A stretch of DNA of 64,000 nucleotides from Microthrixaceae bacterium (GCA_023958095.1 JAMLGJ010000001.1:1-64000), one strand, 5' to 3'; numbered from the stretch's first letter, positions 24,251 to 32,762 are shown. Notes: generated from the letters alone by a model not told the origin. Program-made: numbers and translations.

Positions 24251-24865
24251 TCAGTTCGCCACCCGGCGTGCCTGCGGCGCATAGGCCCCGACCGGGGAGT
24301 CGCCGAGACCGCTCACCCGCAGTCCGAGCTGCTCCGGGGCCTGCTGTGCTTGCGGACCGGCGGTCGCAGCAGCGCGTGGTGAGCCGACCCGCTGCAGGGC
24401 CACGAGGTACGCCGCCATGAGGACGTCCGCGAGCAGGTGCACGTAGAGGAACACACCACCGAAGGCGACCGTGGCCAGGAGTGTGAGCAGCGCGGCGGCC
24501 CCGAGCGAGAAGAGGACGTCCTGGCGGCGCTTGCGCAGGGCGGGGGACACCCCGGCACGTCGGGGTGGGCCACCGAGATCGCCCGAGGGGACGGCCAGGG
24601 GATCCGCACCGGCACCACCGCGGCGACTGCGCAGGTCGATGACGTTGCTCGCCGTTTGCGGTGGACGGCGAAGGCGTCCGCTGCCCTGTTGCGAGCCGGT
24701 GACGGGCTGTTGCACCGGGGTGGAACGGCCCAGCGAGGAGAGCTGGTGGTTGAAGGTGCGGATCGTGTCGCGCCTGCGGCCCTGGGAGATCCGGGCGAGC
24801 AGGTCGGGCAGGAGGACGACGGCCCACACGAGTGCCAGTCCCACGAGCACTAGGGTTGAGATCAC
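24251..24865 (-). CDS. SepX/GlpR-like divisome membrane protein
   Basis: 204 residues from a GTG with GGAGG 5 nt upstream. An N-terminal helix (STLVLVGLALVWAVVLLPDLL) is followed by RRRDTIRTFNHQLSSLGR, a ~80-residue soluble linker, then RKRRQDVLFSLGAAALLTLLATVAFGG and another helix. This order (one helix, cytoplasmic linker, two helices) matches actinobacterial SepX/GlpR, which bind the cell-division apparatus. The nearby galU, moeA and moaC reproduce the known gene neighbourhood of that protein. Direct sequence identity looks low, so the name is given as similarity only. Confidence 0.65.
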   Translation of the reverse strand: MISTLVLVGLALVWAVVLLPDLLARISQGRRRDTIRTFNHQLSSLGRSTPVQQPVTGSQQGSGRLRRPPQTASNVIDLRSRRGGAGADPLAVPSGDLGGPPRRAGVSPALRKRRQDVLFSLGAAALLTLLATVAFGGVFLYVHLLADVLMAAYLVALQRVGSPRAAATAGPQAQQAPEQLGLRVSGLGDSPVGAYAPQARRVAN

Positions 24866-24961
24866 TTGGCCTCCAACGGCGTGTGCACCTTCCGGCCCGG
24901 CTCGGACACCGCCTGCACGGCGGAGCCCGAGGGTTCCGGGGACCCATCTGTGGGCGGGATC

Positions 24962-24991
24962 ACGCTAGCAACCATGAACGAAGTGTTACAA
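24962..24991 (-). promoter_or_regulatory. Promoter of the sepX-like gene
   Basis: On the minus strand: -35 TTGTAA (24986-24991), 18-bp spacer, -10 TAGCGT (24962-24967). This leaves a leader of about 90 nt before the GTG at 24865. Confidence 0.5.
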
Positions 24992-25020
24992 GTAGTTGAC
25001 GAAACTACACCACTGTAGTT
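24992..25020. repeat. Alternating GTAGTT/AACTAC inverted repeats beside the sepX-like promoter
   Basis: GTAGTT (24992-24997), AACTAC (25003-25008) and GTAGTT (25015-25020) with 5- and 6-bp spacers. They begin at the upstream edge of the -35 box, a position suited to an activator or repressor. The stretch is AT-rich compared with its surroundings. Confidence 0.6.
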
Positions 25021-25088
25021 CACCCACGGTCCGAACGACCGGACCGCGGCGGCATCTCCGGTCGGGGCGCCGGGAACCGGTCGCCGGC

Positions 25089-25637
25089 TCAGGCCTCGCC
25101 GAAGACGTCCAGGCCGTCGAGGCCGTCGAGCGACGGCTCGAACGCGCCGTCGCCGGACTCGCCTCCCCTGCGGAACACCCCGGAACGGCCGCCGGTCTTC
25201 TCCCACAGGGCCACCTCGCCGATGACCATGGCCCGGTCGACCGACTTGCACATGTCGTAGATGGTCAGGCAGGCGACGCTCGCGGCGGTGAGTGCCTCCA
25301 TCTCGACTCCCGTCCGGTCGACCGTCTCCACCTGGGCCTCGACCTCGATGAACGTGTCGTCGATTCTGAAGTTGACCAGAACAGCCCCGACCATCACCGG
25401 ATGGCACAGCGGTATCAGCTCAGAGGCACGCTTTGCGGCCTGGATCCCGGCGACCCGGGCCACCGAGAGCACATCGCCCTTGTTGATCGCACCGCGTGCG
25501 ACCAGGGAGGTGGTCTCGGTGTTCATGTGCACACGACCCCGTGCGATCGCCCGCCGGTGCGTCTGTTCCTTGGGGGTCACGTCGACCATGCGGGCTCTGC
25601 CGAGGGGGTCGAGGTGCGTCAGTCCACGGTCGGTCAT
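25089..25637 (-). CDS. moaC: Cyclic pyranopterin monophosphate synthase
   Basis: 182 residues. MoaC turns the MoaA product into cyclic pyranopterin monophosphate, the first stable molybdopterin intermediate. Recognised from MVDVTPKEQTHRRAIARG, LIPLCHPV, VETVDRTGVEMEALTAAS and MCKSVDRAMVIGEVALWEKTGGRSG. An acidic C-terminal extension of about 20 residues (DGLDGLDVFGEA) goes beyond the usual 160. The ATG lies 8 nt after TAACCT (25646-25651, minus strand), fitting a leaderless start. moaA and moeA follow on the same strand upstream. Confidence 0.95.
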   Translation of the reverse strand: MTDRGLTHLDPLGRARMVDVTPKEQTHRRAIARGRVHMNTETTSLVARGAINKGDVLSVARVAGIQAAKRASELIPLCHPVMVGAVLVNFRIDDTFIEVEAQVETVDRTGVEMEALTAASVACLTIYDMCKSVDRAMVIGEVALWEKTGGRSGVFRRGGESGDGAFEPSLDGLDGLDVFGEA

Positions 25638-25765
25638 CGCCCAACAGGTTAGACCCCCCGGGCACACCCGGACACGACCCCCGGGCGTGCCGGGGTCCCG
25701 GCGCGGTGGCGGCGGTAACGCCCCGGCCGGATCGCGGTGGAGGTCGGACTCCGCGTCGCAACGGG

Positions 25766-26698
25766 TCAGAACACGGTGTCGAACCAGGCCGCCAGGCAGG
25801 CCACGTCCGCCGGGTCCATCGTGTCGAACGGTGGCGCGAGGGGCACCCCGCGGAGGTCGCCGGGTTCGCCGGTGAGGCGTTGCTCGCGCGTGACCGGCAC
25901 CCCGGCGGCTTCGTAGAGCTCCCGGAACTGCGGAATGCGCAGGCGGTTCATGGGCTGCAGACCGTTGTCGATGAGACGCCACTGGCGTTCGCTGAAGCGC
26001 AGGAAGTTGTACGCGCTGATCGAGTCGTCGACGTACAGGTAGTGGTCGCAGGTGTCGATCAGGTGGCTCATCACCGAGCCCGGGACCGACATCGCCGAGA
26101 AGGCCTCGAGGATGCCGACCAGCACCGGTGGGTCGATGTGTTCGAGCACCGTGTTGGACACGAACAGATCCGGTGGTGCGTCCGGTGCCAGCCGGCGGAC
26201 GTCCCCGGGACACAGCACCAGGCCCAGTTCCCCGAGCGTCGCGTCCCGCCCGGTCGAGGCCAGCGACGAGCGGGCGTCGCGCAGCATGTCGACCCTGTCC
26301 GCCAGCACCACCGGCAGGTGCTCGGCGAGCTCGCCGCTGTCGGCGGACGCGATCACGTGGTCGATGGACTCGGCGAGCAGCTCCTCGTCGCTGAGGTCCT
26401 CGAGGTCGCACATGAGCACCTCGCCGGCGCCGGCGGTGACCATGGCCAGTGGCACCAGTGGATGCCAACCCGATCCCAGTTCGAGCACCCTGAAACCGGG
26501 GGTGAGGCGTTCGGCCCCTCCGAGCTCGGAGAAGGTGCGCAGGTGGTGGCCCGCCCAGCCGAGACGCTGGCGCACCGTTGCCTCGCCCAGCGCCAGCCTC
26601 CCGCCGAGCTGCTGGAGACGACGGTTGAGGCGTTGCGAGCGCGGCATGAGCGACACAGCCTTTTGAACCGTTGCCTTCAGAACCCACTTGGTGCCCAC
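25766..26698 (-). CDS. SAM-dependent methyltransferase-like protein
   Basis: 310 residues from a GTG at 26698 that lies 6 nt after CATATT; ATGs near 26645 or an upstream start are alternatives. The central block FRVLELGSGWHPLVPLAM followed by VLMCDLEDL matches motif I and the acidic end of strand 2 of class I methyltransferases. LFVSNTVLEHIDPP corresponds to motif IV. The N-terminal 60 residues are basic and helical. Substrate unknown. Its place between moaC and moaA may be accidental; it has no known role in molybdenum cofactor synthesis. Confidence 0.7.
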   Translation of the reverse strand: MGTKWVLKATVQKAVSLMPRSQRLNRRLQQLGGRLALGEATVRQRLGWAGHHLRTFSELGGAERLTPGFRVLELGSGWHPLVPLAMVTAGAGEVLMCDLEDLSDEELLAESIDHVIASADSGELAEHLPVVLADRVDMLRDARSSLASTGRDATLGELGLVLCPGDVRRLAPDAPPDLFVSNTVLEHIDPPVLVGILEAFSAMSVPGSVMSHLIDTCDHYLYVDDSISAYNFLRFSERQWRLIDNGLQPMNRLRIPQFRELYEAAGVPVTREQRLTGEPGDLRGVPLAPPFDTMDPADVACLAAWFDTVF

Positions 26699-26771
26699 CG
26701 GACGAATATGGCAGCAACGGGCCCGCGGCGCCACAGCGCTGCGACCATCCGGTGCCGGCCGGGAGCGCCCC

Positions 26772-27767
26772 TCAGCCCCCGATCTGGCTCATGGAACGCC
26801 GGGGACGCACGAAGGTCGTGCTCCCGATCGCATGGCCCGGGCCCTTCCTGCGCACCTCTGCCAGCACCGCTCGTTCGATGTCGTCATCGGAGCCACCTCC
26901 GCGCATGATCGCCCGCAGGTCCACCTCCTCGGAGGCGAACAGGCAGTTGCGCAGCGCCCCTTCGGAGGTGAGGCGCACCCTGTCGCAGGAGCCGCAGAAC
27001 GGGCGGGTCACGCTCGGGATGACCCCGACCTCCCCGGCGCCGTCGCTGTAGCGGAAACGCTGGGCCGGTTCGCTGCCCCGCACGACGGCCTCAAGCGGGA
27101 ACTCCTTGCTGATCGTGGCGACGATCTCGTCCTGGCCGACCACCGCGGAAGGAGACCACTGTTCGTCCGCATCCAGTGGCATGAACTCGATGAAGCGCAC
27201 CGACACGCCCCGCTCCCGTCCGAAGCGCGCGAAGTCCACCAACTCGTCGGAGTTGACTCCGCGCATCACCACGACGTTGAGCTTCACCGGGTCGAACCCC
27301 GCGTCGAGTGCGGCCGCGATCCCGTCGAGCACGTCGGCCAGGTCGTCGCGGCGCGTCAGTTCCGCGAAGCGCTCCCTTCGCAGGGAGTCGAGCGAGATGT
27401 TGATCCGCCCCAGCCCCGCGGAGGCGAGCCTCGCGGCGCACGAGGCGAGCGTCGTGCCGTTGGTGGTCATCGCCAGATCGAGTGGTGCGCCGGCCGCTCG
27501 GATGCCGGCGAGTGCGGTCACGAGCTCGTCGAGGTTCGCCCGCACCGTGGGTTCACCCCCGGTGAGACGCACCGAACGGATCCCGAAGCGCTCCACGAGC
27601 ACCCGCACCACCCGGTGGATCTCCTCGAAGGTGAGGACCTGGGAGCGGGGCAGCCAGTCCATGCCCTCCGCCGGCATGCAGTAGGTGCACCGGAGGTTGC
27701 ACCGGTCGGTGACGGATATCCGCAGATCCCGGTGGACCCTGCCGAAGGAATCGACCAGGTCGCCCAT
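26772..27767 (-). CDS. moaA: GTP 3',8-cyclase (radical SAM)
   Basis: 331 residues. The radical SAM cluster ligands are in CNLRCTYC; the second, C-terminal [4Fe-4S] ligands are in FCGSCDRVR and NCLFA. The chain ends in ...QIGG, the conserved Gly-Gly tail that enters the active site. MoaA rearranges GTP with SAM in the first step of molybdopterin synthesis. The start is the ATG at 27767, 6 nt after TACGCT (27774-27779, minus strand); the longer frame upstream is antisense to moeA. Confidence 0.95.
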   Translation of the reverse strand: MGDLVDSFGRVHRDLRISVTDRCNLRCTYCMPAEGMDWLPRSQVLTFEEIHRVVRVLVERFGIRSVRLTGGEPTVRANLDELVTALAGIRAAGAPLDLAMTTNGTTLASCAARLASAGLGRINISLDSLRRERFAELTRRDDLADVLDGIAAALDAGFDPVKLNVVVMRGVNSDELVDFARFGRERGVSVRFIEFMPLDADEQWSPSAVVGQDEIVATISKEFPLEAVVRGSEPAQRFRYSDGAGEVGVIPSVTRPFCGSCDRVRLTSEGALRNCLFASEEVDLRAIMRGGGSDDDIERAVLAEVRRKGPGHAIGSTTFVRPRRSMSQIGG

Positions 27768-27795
27768 CACCCCAGCGTACATCCGGGCCCTCGGA

Positions 27796-29034
27796 TCAGG
27801 GCGCCGGGTCCAACAGGAGCACCTCGACGCGGGAACCACGTCCCAGACCCTCGCCGTCGGGGACCACGGCGAGGCCCTGGGCAGCCGCTGATGCGGCCAA
27901 CTGGTGGGACCCCTGTCCACCGGTGGTCCTGGCCAGCAGGGTTCCGTCCTCGTTGGTCAACCACACGCGCACGAAGTGCACCTTGCCATCGCGACGGCGC
28001 CGCAGGTCCTCGCCCGCCACCGCGGTGACGGGCACCCGGCGCGTGCACGTGTGCCCCGAGAGCATGCGCAGACCGGGCCGCGCGAACAGCTCGAAACTGA
28101 CAAGGGAGGACACGGGATTGCCGGGGAGCCCGAACACTGGTGTTCGGCCGATCGTGCCGAAGGCGAACGGCTTGGCCGGCTTGATGGCGACCTGCATCCA
28201 GTCCATGTCCGCGATGCGGCCCAGCACTGCCTTCACGTAGTCGAAGTCGCCCATGGACACCCCGCCACTGGTGATCAGGGCATCACAGCGTGATGCTCCC
28301 TGCTGGAGCACCCGCTCGATCGCCGCCTCCTCGTCGGCGACGAGGCCCAGGTCGACCGGATCGAACCCGGCTGCGGTGCACAGCGAGAGGAGCATCTGGC
28401 GGTTCGAGTCGCGGATCTGTCCCGGTCCGATCCGCCGACCCGGTTCCACCAGTTCATCACCGGTCGACAACACCCCCACCCGCGGAGCCGCACGCACCTC
28501 CACCCGGGTACGGCCGAGCGTGGCGAGCAACCCGACGTGTGCTGGCCGCAACTCGGTGCCCGCAGGGATGCCGACCGCACCGGCGGGCAGGTCGTCGCCC
28601 AGGGGACGCACGTGGTCCCCGGCCACCGCGCTGCGTTTCACCCTCACCCTCCGGGGGGTCCCCGGTCCGGCCTCGTCGACCAGCTCGGTGTCCTCCACCA
28701 TGACCACCGCGTCCGCGCCGTGGGGCACGACCGCCCCGGTCATGATGCGGGCGCACTCCCCGGCGGCCAGCTCGACACGGGGGTCCGTGCCCGCAGCGAC
28801 CGTCGCCACCACCTCCAGGTCGACCGGCGCCGAGGTGACGTCCGCCGCCCGCACCGCGAAGCCGTCCACCGCGGAGTTGTCGAACGGTGGCACCGGGTCA
28901 CCGGCGGTCACGTCCGAGGCCGCCACCAGCCCGACCGCGTCGAGGGGGGCAACCTGCAGCTTCGTGGTGCCGGGCAGCGCGCGGATGCGTTCCAGCACGC
29001 GCCCGAGTGCGTGCTCGTAGTCGACCAGCGCCAT
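27796..29034 (-). CDS. moeA: Molybdopterin molybdenumtransferase
   Basis: 412 residues. MoeA inserts molybdate into adenylated molybdopterin. Visible blocks: PFDNSAVDGFAVRAAD, IMTGAVVPHGADAVVMVE, TSGGVSMGDFDYVK and PVFGLPGNPVSSLVSFELF. The ATG is 6 nt after TAGCCT (29041-29046, minus strand). It is 28 bp upstream of moaA on the same strand, and 50 bp beyond the end of galU, keeping the actinobacterial galU-moeA order. A molybdenum enzyme must exist elsewhere in the genome; none is in this window. Confidence 0.95.
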   Translation of the reverse strand: MALVDYEHALGRVLERIRALPGTTKLQVAPLDAVGLVAASDVTAGDPVPPFDNSAVDGFAVRAADVTSAPVDLEVVATVAAGTDPRVELAAGECARIMTGAVVPHGADAVVMVEDTELVDEAGPGTPRRVRVKRSAVAGDHVRPLGDDLPAGAVGIPAGTELRPAHVGLLATLGRTRVEVRAAPRVGVLSTGDELVEPGRRIGPGQIRDSNRQMLLSLCTAAGFDPVDLGLVADEEAAIERVLQQGASRCDALITSGGVSMGDFDYVKAVLGRIADMDWMQVAIKPAKPFAFGTIGRTPVFGLPGNPVSSLVSFELFARPGLRMLSGHTCTRRVPVTAVAGEDLRRRRDGKVHFVRVWLTNEDGTLLARTTGGQGSHQLAASAAAQGLAVVPDGEGLGRGSRVEVLLLDPAP

Positions 29035-29084
29035 GGCCGAAGGCTATTGCAGCCGGGCCTCCACCGGCTGCGCCCGGGTGGACC

Positions 29085-29966
29085 TCAACCCAGGTCCTCG
29101 CGGGTGGCCACGTCCCTGAGCACCTCGAGGAAGTCGTCACGCAGGTCGTCGCGTTGCAGCGCCAGTTCCACCGTGGCGCGCAGGTAGTCGATCTTCTTGC
29201 CGATGTCGAAGCGCCCCTTGGAGAACACGTAGCCGTGCACGGGCTCCTGTTCGAGCAGCTCCGAGATCGCGTCGGTGAGCTGCAACTCCCCACCGACCCC
29301 GGGCTCCAGCTTCTCGAGCAGATCGAAGATCGTGGGTGTGAACAGGTACCGGCCCATGACCGCGAGGTTGGACGGGGCCACTTCGGGATCCGGCTTCTCG
29401 ACGATGTCGGTGATGCGCCTGAGCGTGCCCTCGTCGCCCTCGACCGCGGCGCAGCCATAGGAACCGATCTCGTCGTGGGGCACCTCCATCAGGGCGACCA
29501 CCGATGAACCGTGTTCCACGTACGCGTCGATCATGCCGCCGAGGACGGTGGCGTCGTCGACCATGATGTCGTCGCCCAGCATCACCACGAAGGGCTCGTC
29601 GCCCACGTGCTTGCGGGCCACCGAGACGGCGTGGCCGAGACCCAGGGGTTCGCCCTGGCGCACGTAGTGGATGTCGGCCAGGTCGGCCAGCTCCACCACG
29701 TCGGCCAGCGCTGCGTCCTTGCCCTTGGAACGCAGGTGGTACTCGAGTTCGAAGTTCCGGTCGAAGTGGTCCTCGAGGCTCCTCTTGGAGCGCCCCGTGA
29801 TGATCAGGATGTCGTCGAGACCCGCTCGCACGGCTTCCTCCACCACGTACTGGATCGCGGGGCGGTCCACCACCGGGAGCATCTCCTTGGGTTGTGCCTT
29901 GGTTGCGGGAAGGAACCTCGTGCCCAGACCCGCAGCCGGTATGACCGCCTTGGTGACCCTGTTCAT
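29085..29966 (-). CDS. galU: UTP-glucose-1-phosphate uridylyltransferase
   Basis: 293 residues, the usual length for bacterial GalU. The nucleotide-binding motif GLGTRFLPATKAQPKEMLPV lies near the N-terminus; VGDEPFVVMLGDDIM is the metal/UDP site, and YVFSKGRFDIGKKIDYL is the C-terminal block. It makes UDP-glucose for polysaccharide, glycogen and cell-wall glycans. The ATG at 29966 follows AGGAGA with 4-5 nt spacing; the longer frames upstream are not supported. Divergent from the FmdB-type gene. Confidence 0.94.
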   Translation of the reverse strand: MNRVTKAVIPAAGLGTRFLPATKAQPKEMLPVVDRPAIQYVVEEAVRAGLDDILIITGRSKRSLEDHFDRNFELEYHLRSKGKDAALADVVELADLADIHYVRQGEPLGLGHAVSVARKHVGDEPFVVMLGDDIMVDDATVLGGMIDAYVEHGSSVVALMEVPHDEIGSYGCAAVEGDEGTLRRITDIVEKPDPEVAPSNLAVMGRYLFTPTIFDLLEKLEPGVGGELQLTDAISELLEQEPVHGYVFSKGRFDIGKKIDYLRATVELALQRDDLRDDFLEVLRDVATREDLG

Positions 29967-30039
29967 GTTTTCTCCTGTGACTCGGGCCGGAAACCCGCTC
30001 CGACGATACCGGCGATCGACGCCGACGCCACGCGGGCGC

Positions 30040-30069
30040 TTGGCCACGTGCACGAACAGGAAGTACCAT
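30040..30069 (+). promoter_or_regulatory. Promoter of the FmdB-type gene
   Basis: -35 TTGGCC (30040-30045), 18-bp spacer, -10 TACCAT (30064-30069). The last base of the -10 box is the first of the CIRCE-like repeat, so transcription would start inside that operator. Confidence 0.5.
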
Positions 30070-30095
30070 TGGCACTCGCGCACTTCGAGTGCCAA
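30069..30095. promoter_or_regulatory. CIRCE-like HrcA operator
   Basis: Perfect inverted repeat TTGGCACTC-N9-GAGTGCCAA (30069-30077 and 30087-30095). The CIRCE consensus is TTAGCACTC-N9-GAGTGCTAA; here one position in each arm is changed symmetrically, so pairing is preserved. It is 34 bp upstream of the ATG at 30130. Confidence 0.8.
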
Positions 30096-30129
30096 CGAAT
30101 CCATTGCGCCCTCTCCACAGGGAGATCCG

Positions 30130-30504
30130 ATGCCGACCTACGAATACAGCTGCCGCAACTGCGGACACCGCTTCGAGATCCAACAGGCCATGTCAGACGA
30201 TCCCCTCACGGAGTGTCCGGAGTGCGCCGGGGAGCTCAAGAAGGTGTTCCACCCGGTCGGCATCTCGTTCAAGGGTTCGGGCTTCTACAAGAACGATGCC
30301 CGTTCCGACGGCGGGGGTTCCAAGGGCTCCTCGGGTGCCTCCAGCACTGAATCCGGCTCCAACGGCTCCGACTCCACCAGCAGCTCCACCTCGGAGTCCT
30401 CGGAGTCCTCGGGCACCACATCGTCGGACTCGTCGGAGTCCAAGAAGGTGGGAGCCGGATCGGGTGCCCCGAAGACCGCTTCGGGTGCCGGCACCGGCGA
30501 CTGA
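30130..30504 (+). CDS. FmdB-family zinc-ribbon protein, Ruc (Rv0991c)-like chaperone candidate
   Basis: 124 residues, start supported by an AGGGA site. Four Cys at 8, 11, 29 and 32 (YSCRNCG and ECPECAG) form the FmdB zinc ribbon; FKGSGFYKND ends the folded part. The remaining 70 residues are Ser/Gly/Glu-rich and surely disordered. Mycobacterium tuberculosis Rv0991c (Ruc) has this architecture, is a redox-regulated chaperone and is heat-induced; its gene also lies near galU and moeA. The CIRCE-like operator in front of this gene supports a heat-shock role. Divergent from galU. Confidence 0.85.
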   Translation: MPTYEYSCRNCGHRFEIQQAMSDDPLTECPECAGELKKVFHPVGISFKGSGFYKNDARSDGGGSKGSSGASSTESGSNGSDSTSSSTSESSESSGTTSSDSSESKKVGAGSGAPKTASGAGTGD

Positions 30505-30556
30505 GACCGGGTCGCCAGACCCTCGATTCGCTCTGGTAGCCCCGGGTGCCGATGCG

Positions 30557-30562
30557 TAGGTT
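30557..30562 (+). promoter_or_regulatory. -10 hexamer for a leaderless SAF-domain gene
   Basis: TAGGTT ends 8 nt before the ATG at 30571; no Shine-Dalgarno site is present in the gap. Confidence 0.45.
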
Positions 30563-30570
30563 CGGCCCAC

Positions 30571-31284
30571 ATGGCCGAGCTCCGCGAGCGACCCGCGACC
30601 ACGGTGACACGACGCAGGTCCATCCCGGGCCGCCGTGGAGTGGATCTGCCGGTCCGCCTCCTCGGGCGGGCGAGGCGCGCCGCCGTCCTGCTGGGCTGTT
30701 CCTCCGCCGCACGGCGACACCTCGGCATGCGCGCTGCGGCGGCCGCCCTCGCAATCGTGCTCGCGGCATGGGTGGCGGGCCAGAGCACACGTGCCCGCGC
30801 AGCGCTCGAGCGGTGGGGCCCGACGACGGTCGTGATGCGCACACTCGAGGCCATGCCGGCGGGCACCGTCCTGGAGCCCGGGCGCGCCGAGGCAGTCCGC
30901 GTCCCGGTCTCCCTGGCCCCCTCCGATCCGCTGCACTCACTCGGCGCCGGGGCCCGGCTCACCAGGGCGGTGGGAGCGGGCGAGCTCCTGAGCAGCACCC
31001 ACCTGCACCGGCCAGCGGCCGGTTCCGCCCCCAGGGGCACGCTCGCCATACGCCTGGACCCCGCCGTACCGGTGCCGGACCTGCAGGCGGGCGACCGCGT
31101 GGAGGTGATGGGCGCGGCGGTCCCCGGGGCGCAGCCACGCACGGTCGCACACGCAGCGGTCGTGCTCGCCCCTCCGAGCGCTGAGGACCCGACCGTCGAG
31201 GTGGCGGTTCCCCGAGGGGATGCCCCCTCGGTCACCGAGGCCGCCCTGACCGGAGGCCTCGTGCTGCTCAGGTCACCCGACTGA
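30571..31284 (+). CDS. SAF-domain (CpaB-like) membrane-anchored protein
   Basis: 237 residues. A basic N-terminus precedes one hydrophobic helix (LGMRAAAAALAIVLAAWVAGQ, about 50-70). From about residue 85 the pattern MRTLEAMPAGTVLEPGRAEAVRVP, then VGAGELLSSTHL and VPVPDLQAGDRVEVMG, matches SAF domains of Flp pilus assembly protein CpaB and related proteins. A cell-surface or pilus-assembly role is possible; the prepilin peptidase at 15.9 kb might act in the same system. Similar SAF proteins lie beside FmdB-type genes in other actinobacteria. Convergent with the TldE-like gene, 20 bp away. Confidence 0.72.
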   Translation: MAELRERPATTVTRRRSIPGRRGVDLPVRLLGRARRAAVLLGCSSAARRHLGMRAAAAALAIVLAAWVAGQSTRARAALERWGPTTVVMRTLEAMPAGTVLEPGRAEAVRVPVSLAPSDPLHSLGAGARLTRAVGAGELLSSTHLHRPAAGSAPRGTLAIRLDPAVPVPDLQAGDRVEVMGAAVPGAQPRTVAHAAVVLAPPSAEDPTVEVAVPRGDAPSVTEAALTGGLVLLRSPD

Positions 31285-31304
31285 CCCCGGCGCCGGTGGA
31301 GGGA

Positions 31305-32678
31305 TCAGGCGCCGGCCACCGAGACCTCGTCGATCAGCATCGACGCACCGCCGGAGCCGCCGGGCAGCCACTCGAAGTCGGATCCGACCGCGACCACCTC
31401 CAACAGCAGCCTCTGGAGGGTCGAGGCGAGGGTCAGCTCCTTGACGGGCTCGGCCAGCTCTCCGTTGCGGATCATCACCCCGTCGGCGCCCACCGAGAAA
31501 TCCCCCGACACCGGATTCACCCCCGAGTGCAACCCGGAGAACGACTCCACGGCGATGCCGAGTTCCACACCCGAGCGGATCGCGTCCAGCGCGTGCGGCC
31601 CGGGTTCCACCACGAGCAGCTGCGCTCCCGGGCTCGGCAGACCACGCACCGAACGGACCGCGGAAGCGGTGGAACGCCGCCCGGCCCGCCGGGCGCTGAG
31701 GGAGTCGTACAGGAAGGTCTCGAGCCTCCCCGCTCGCAGCAGGGGGTTGGGACGGCAGGCCAGGCCCTCCCCGTCGAAGGAACGGGCGCCCGGTGAGTCG
31801 GTGCGCGTCGGATCGTCGGAGAGGTCGAGCAGCGGTGAGGCGACGGTCTCGCCCAGACGCTCGGCGAAGGGGCTGCGACCCTTGGCCACCGCTTCACCCG
31901 AGAGCATCCCCGCCACCAGTGACAGCAGCGTGACCGAGAGCCTGGCGTCCAGCAGCACCGGCATCCTGCCGGTCGTGGGACGTCCCGCGCCGAGCAGCTT
32001 GGTGGCGCGCTCGACCGCCTCGTGTGCCACCTTCGCCGGGTCGAGGTCCCCGGGGCCCCGCGCGGCGTCGACGGACCAGCCGATCTGGGTCTCCTCACCC
32101 TCGCGGGCGATGGGTTGGGTCGAGATCGAGGCGTAGGTCTCCGCCTCGGTCACCCTGATCCCACTGCTGGCCACCAGCGCCGACTGGCTCCAACCGGCGG
32201 AGTGGACCGTGGAACGCGCGGCGCTCACCCGTGGGTCGGAACCCAGCGCCATGGCTTCGAGCTGGAGTGCTGCGTCGATGCGGTCGTCCGCGGTGAGCAA
32301 CAGCACGTCATCGCTCCACGTGTCGTGCACGACCGCCTCCACACCATCGGGCCGCGCGAGGCCGTTGTGGTCGTCGGGCTCGGCGAAGCGGCAGTTGTCC
32401 CTCGCCTCGCGGAGGGTCTCCGCGAGGACCGCTGAATCGAGGGTCCCGCAACTCGCGAAGCCCAACCGACCCTCGCGGATGACCCGCACCCCGGCCTCGG
32501 CGGAGCCGGCCGAGGTGAACGACTCCACCTCGGCCCCGTGGACCTTGACACCCGTCGAGGCGCCGCGTGCCAGGACCACCTCGACCTGCTCATCACCGGT
32601 CGCCGACGCGACGAGGTCTTCGGCAACCGCGAGCAGCTCCTCGGGTGGACCCGGGGTGGCTGCGTCGTTCTGGTGCAT
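31305..32678 (-). CDS. TldE/PmbA-family protein (second paralogue)
   Basis: 457 residues from the ATG at 32678, which has AGGAG 6 nt upstream. The family signature is seen in RNGELAEPVKELTLASTL near the C-terminus, GDFSVGADGVMI and the N-terminal EVVLARGASTGVKVHGAEVESF. Like other TldE/PmbA subunits it lacks the HExxxH zinc motif. TldD/TldE heterodimers are metalloproteases that unfold and cut peptides, for example in microcin maturation. It shares its C-terminal block with the next gene upstream, so the pair arose by duplication. Third gene of a tldD-led cluster. Confidence 0.85.
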   Translation of the reverse strand: MHQNDAATPGPPEELLAVAEDLVASATGDEQVEVVLARGASTGVKVHGAEVESFTSAGSAEAGVRVIREGRLGFASCGTLDSAVLAETLREARDNCRFAEPDDHNGLARPDGVEAVVHDTWSDDVLLLTADDRIDAALQLEAMALGSDPRVSAARSTVHSAGWSQSALVASSGIRVTEAETYASISTQPIAREGEETQIGWSVDAARGPGDLDPAKVAHEAVERATKLLGAGRPTTGRMPVLLDARLSVTLLSLVAGMLSGEAVAKGRSPFAERLGETVASPLLDLSDDPTRTDSPGARSFDGEGLACRPNPLLRAGRLETFLYDSLSARRAGRRSTASAVRSVRGLPSPGAQLLVVEPGPHALDAIRSGVELGIAVESFSGLHSGVNPVSGDFSVGADGVMIRNGELAEPVKELTLASTLQRLLLEVVAVGSDFEWLPGGSGGASMLIDEVSVAGA

Positions 32679-32711
32679 CTGCATCTCCTGTTCGACCGGT
32701 GGCGCGACCAC

Positions 32712-32762
32712 CCCGGCAAGGTCAGTGTCCCGGCAAGGTCAGAGTCCCGGCAAGGTCAGTGT
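32712..32762. repeat. 17-bp tandem repeat x3 spanning the stop codon of the first TldE-like gene
   Basis: Units 32712-32728, 32729-32745 and 32746-32762 (CCCGGCAAGGTCAGTGT, the middle one with a single change). On the minus strand each holds a TGA; the copy nearest the gene carries its actual stop (32756-32758). The period is not a multiple of three, so the extra stops fall in different frames. Confidence 0.95.
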
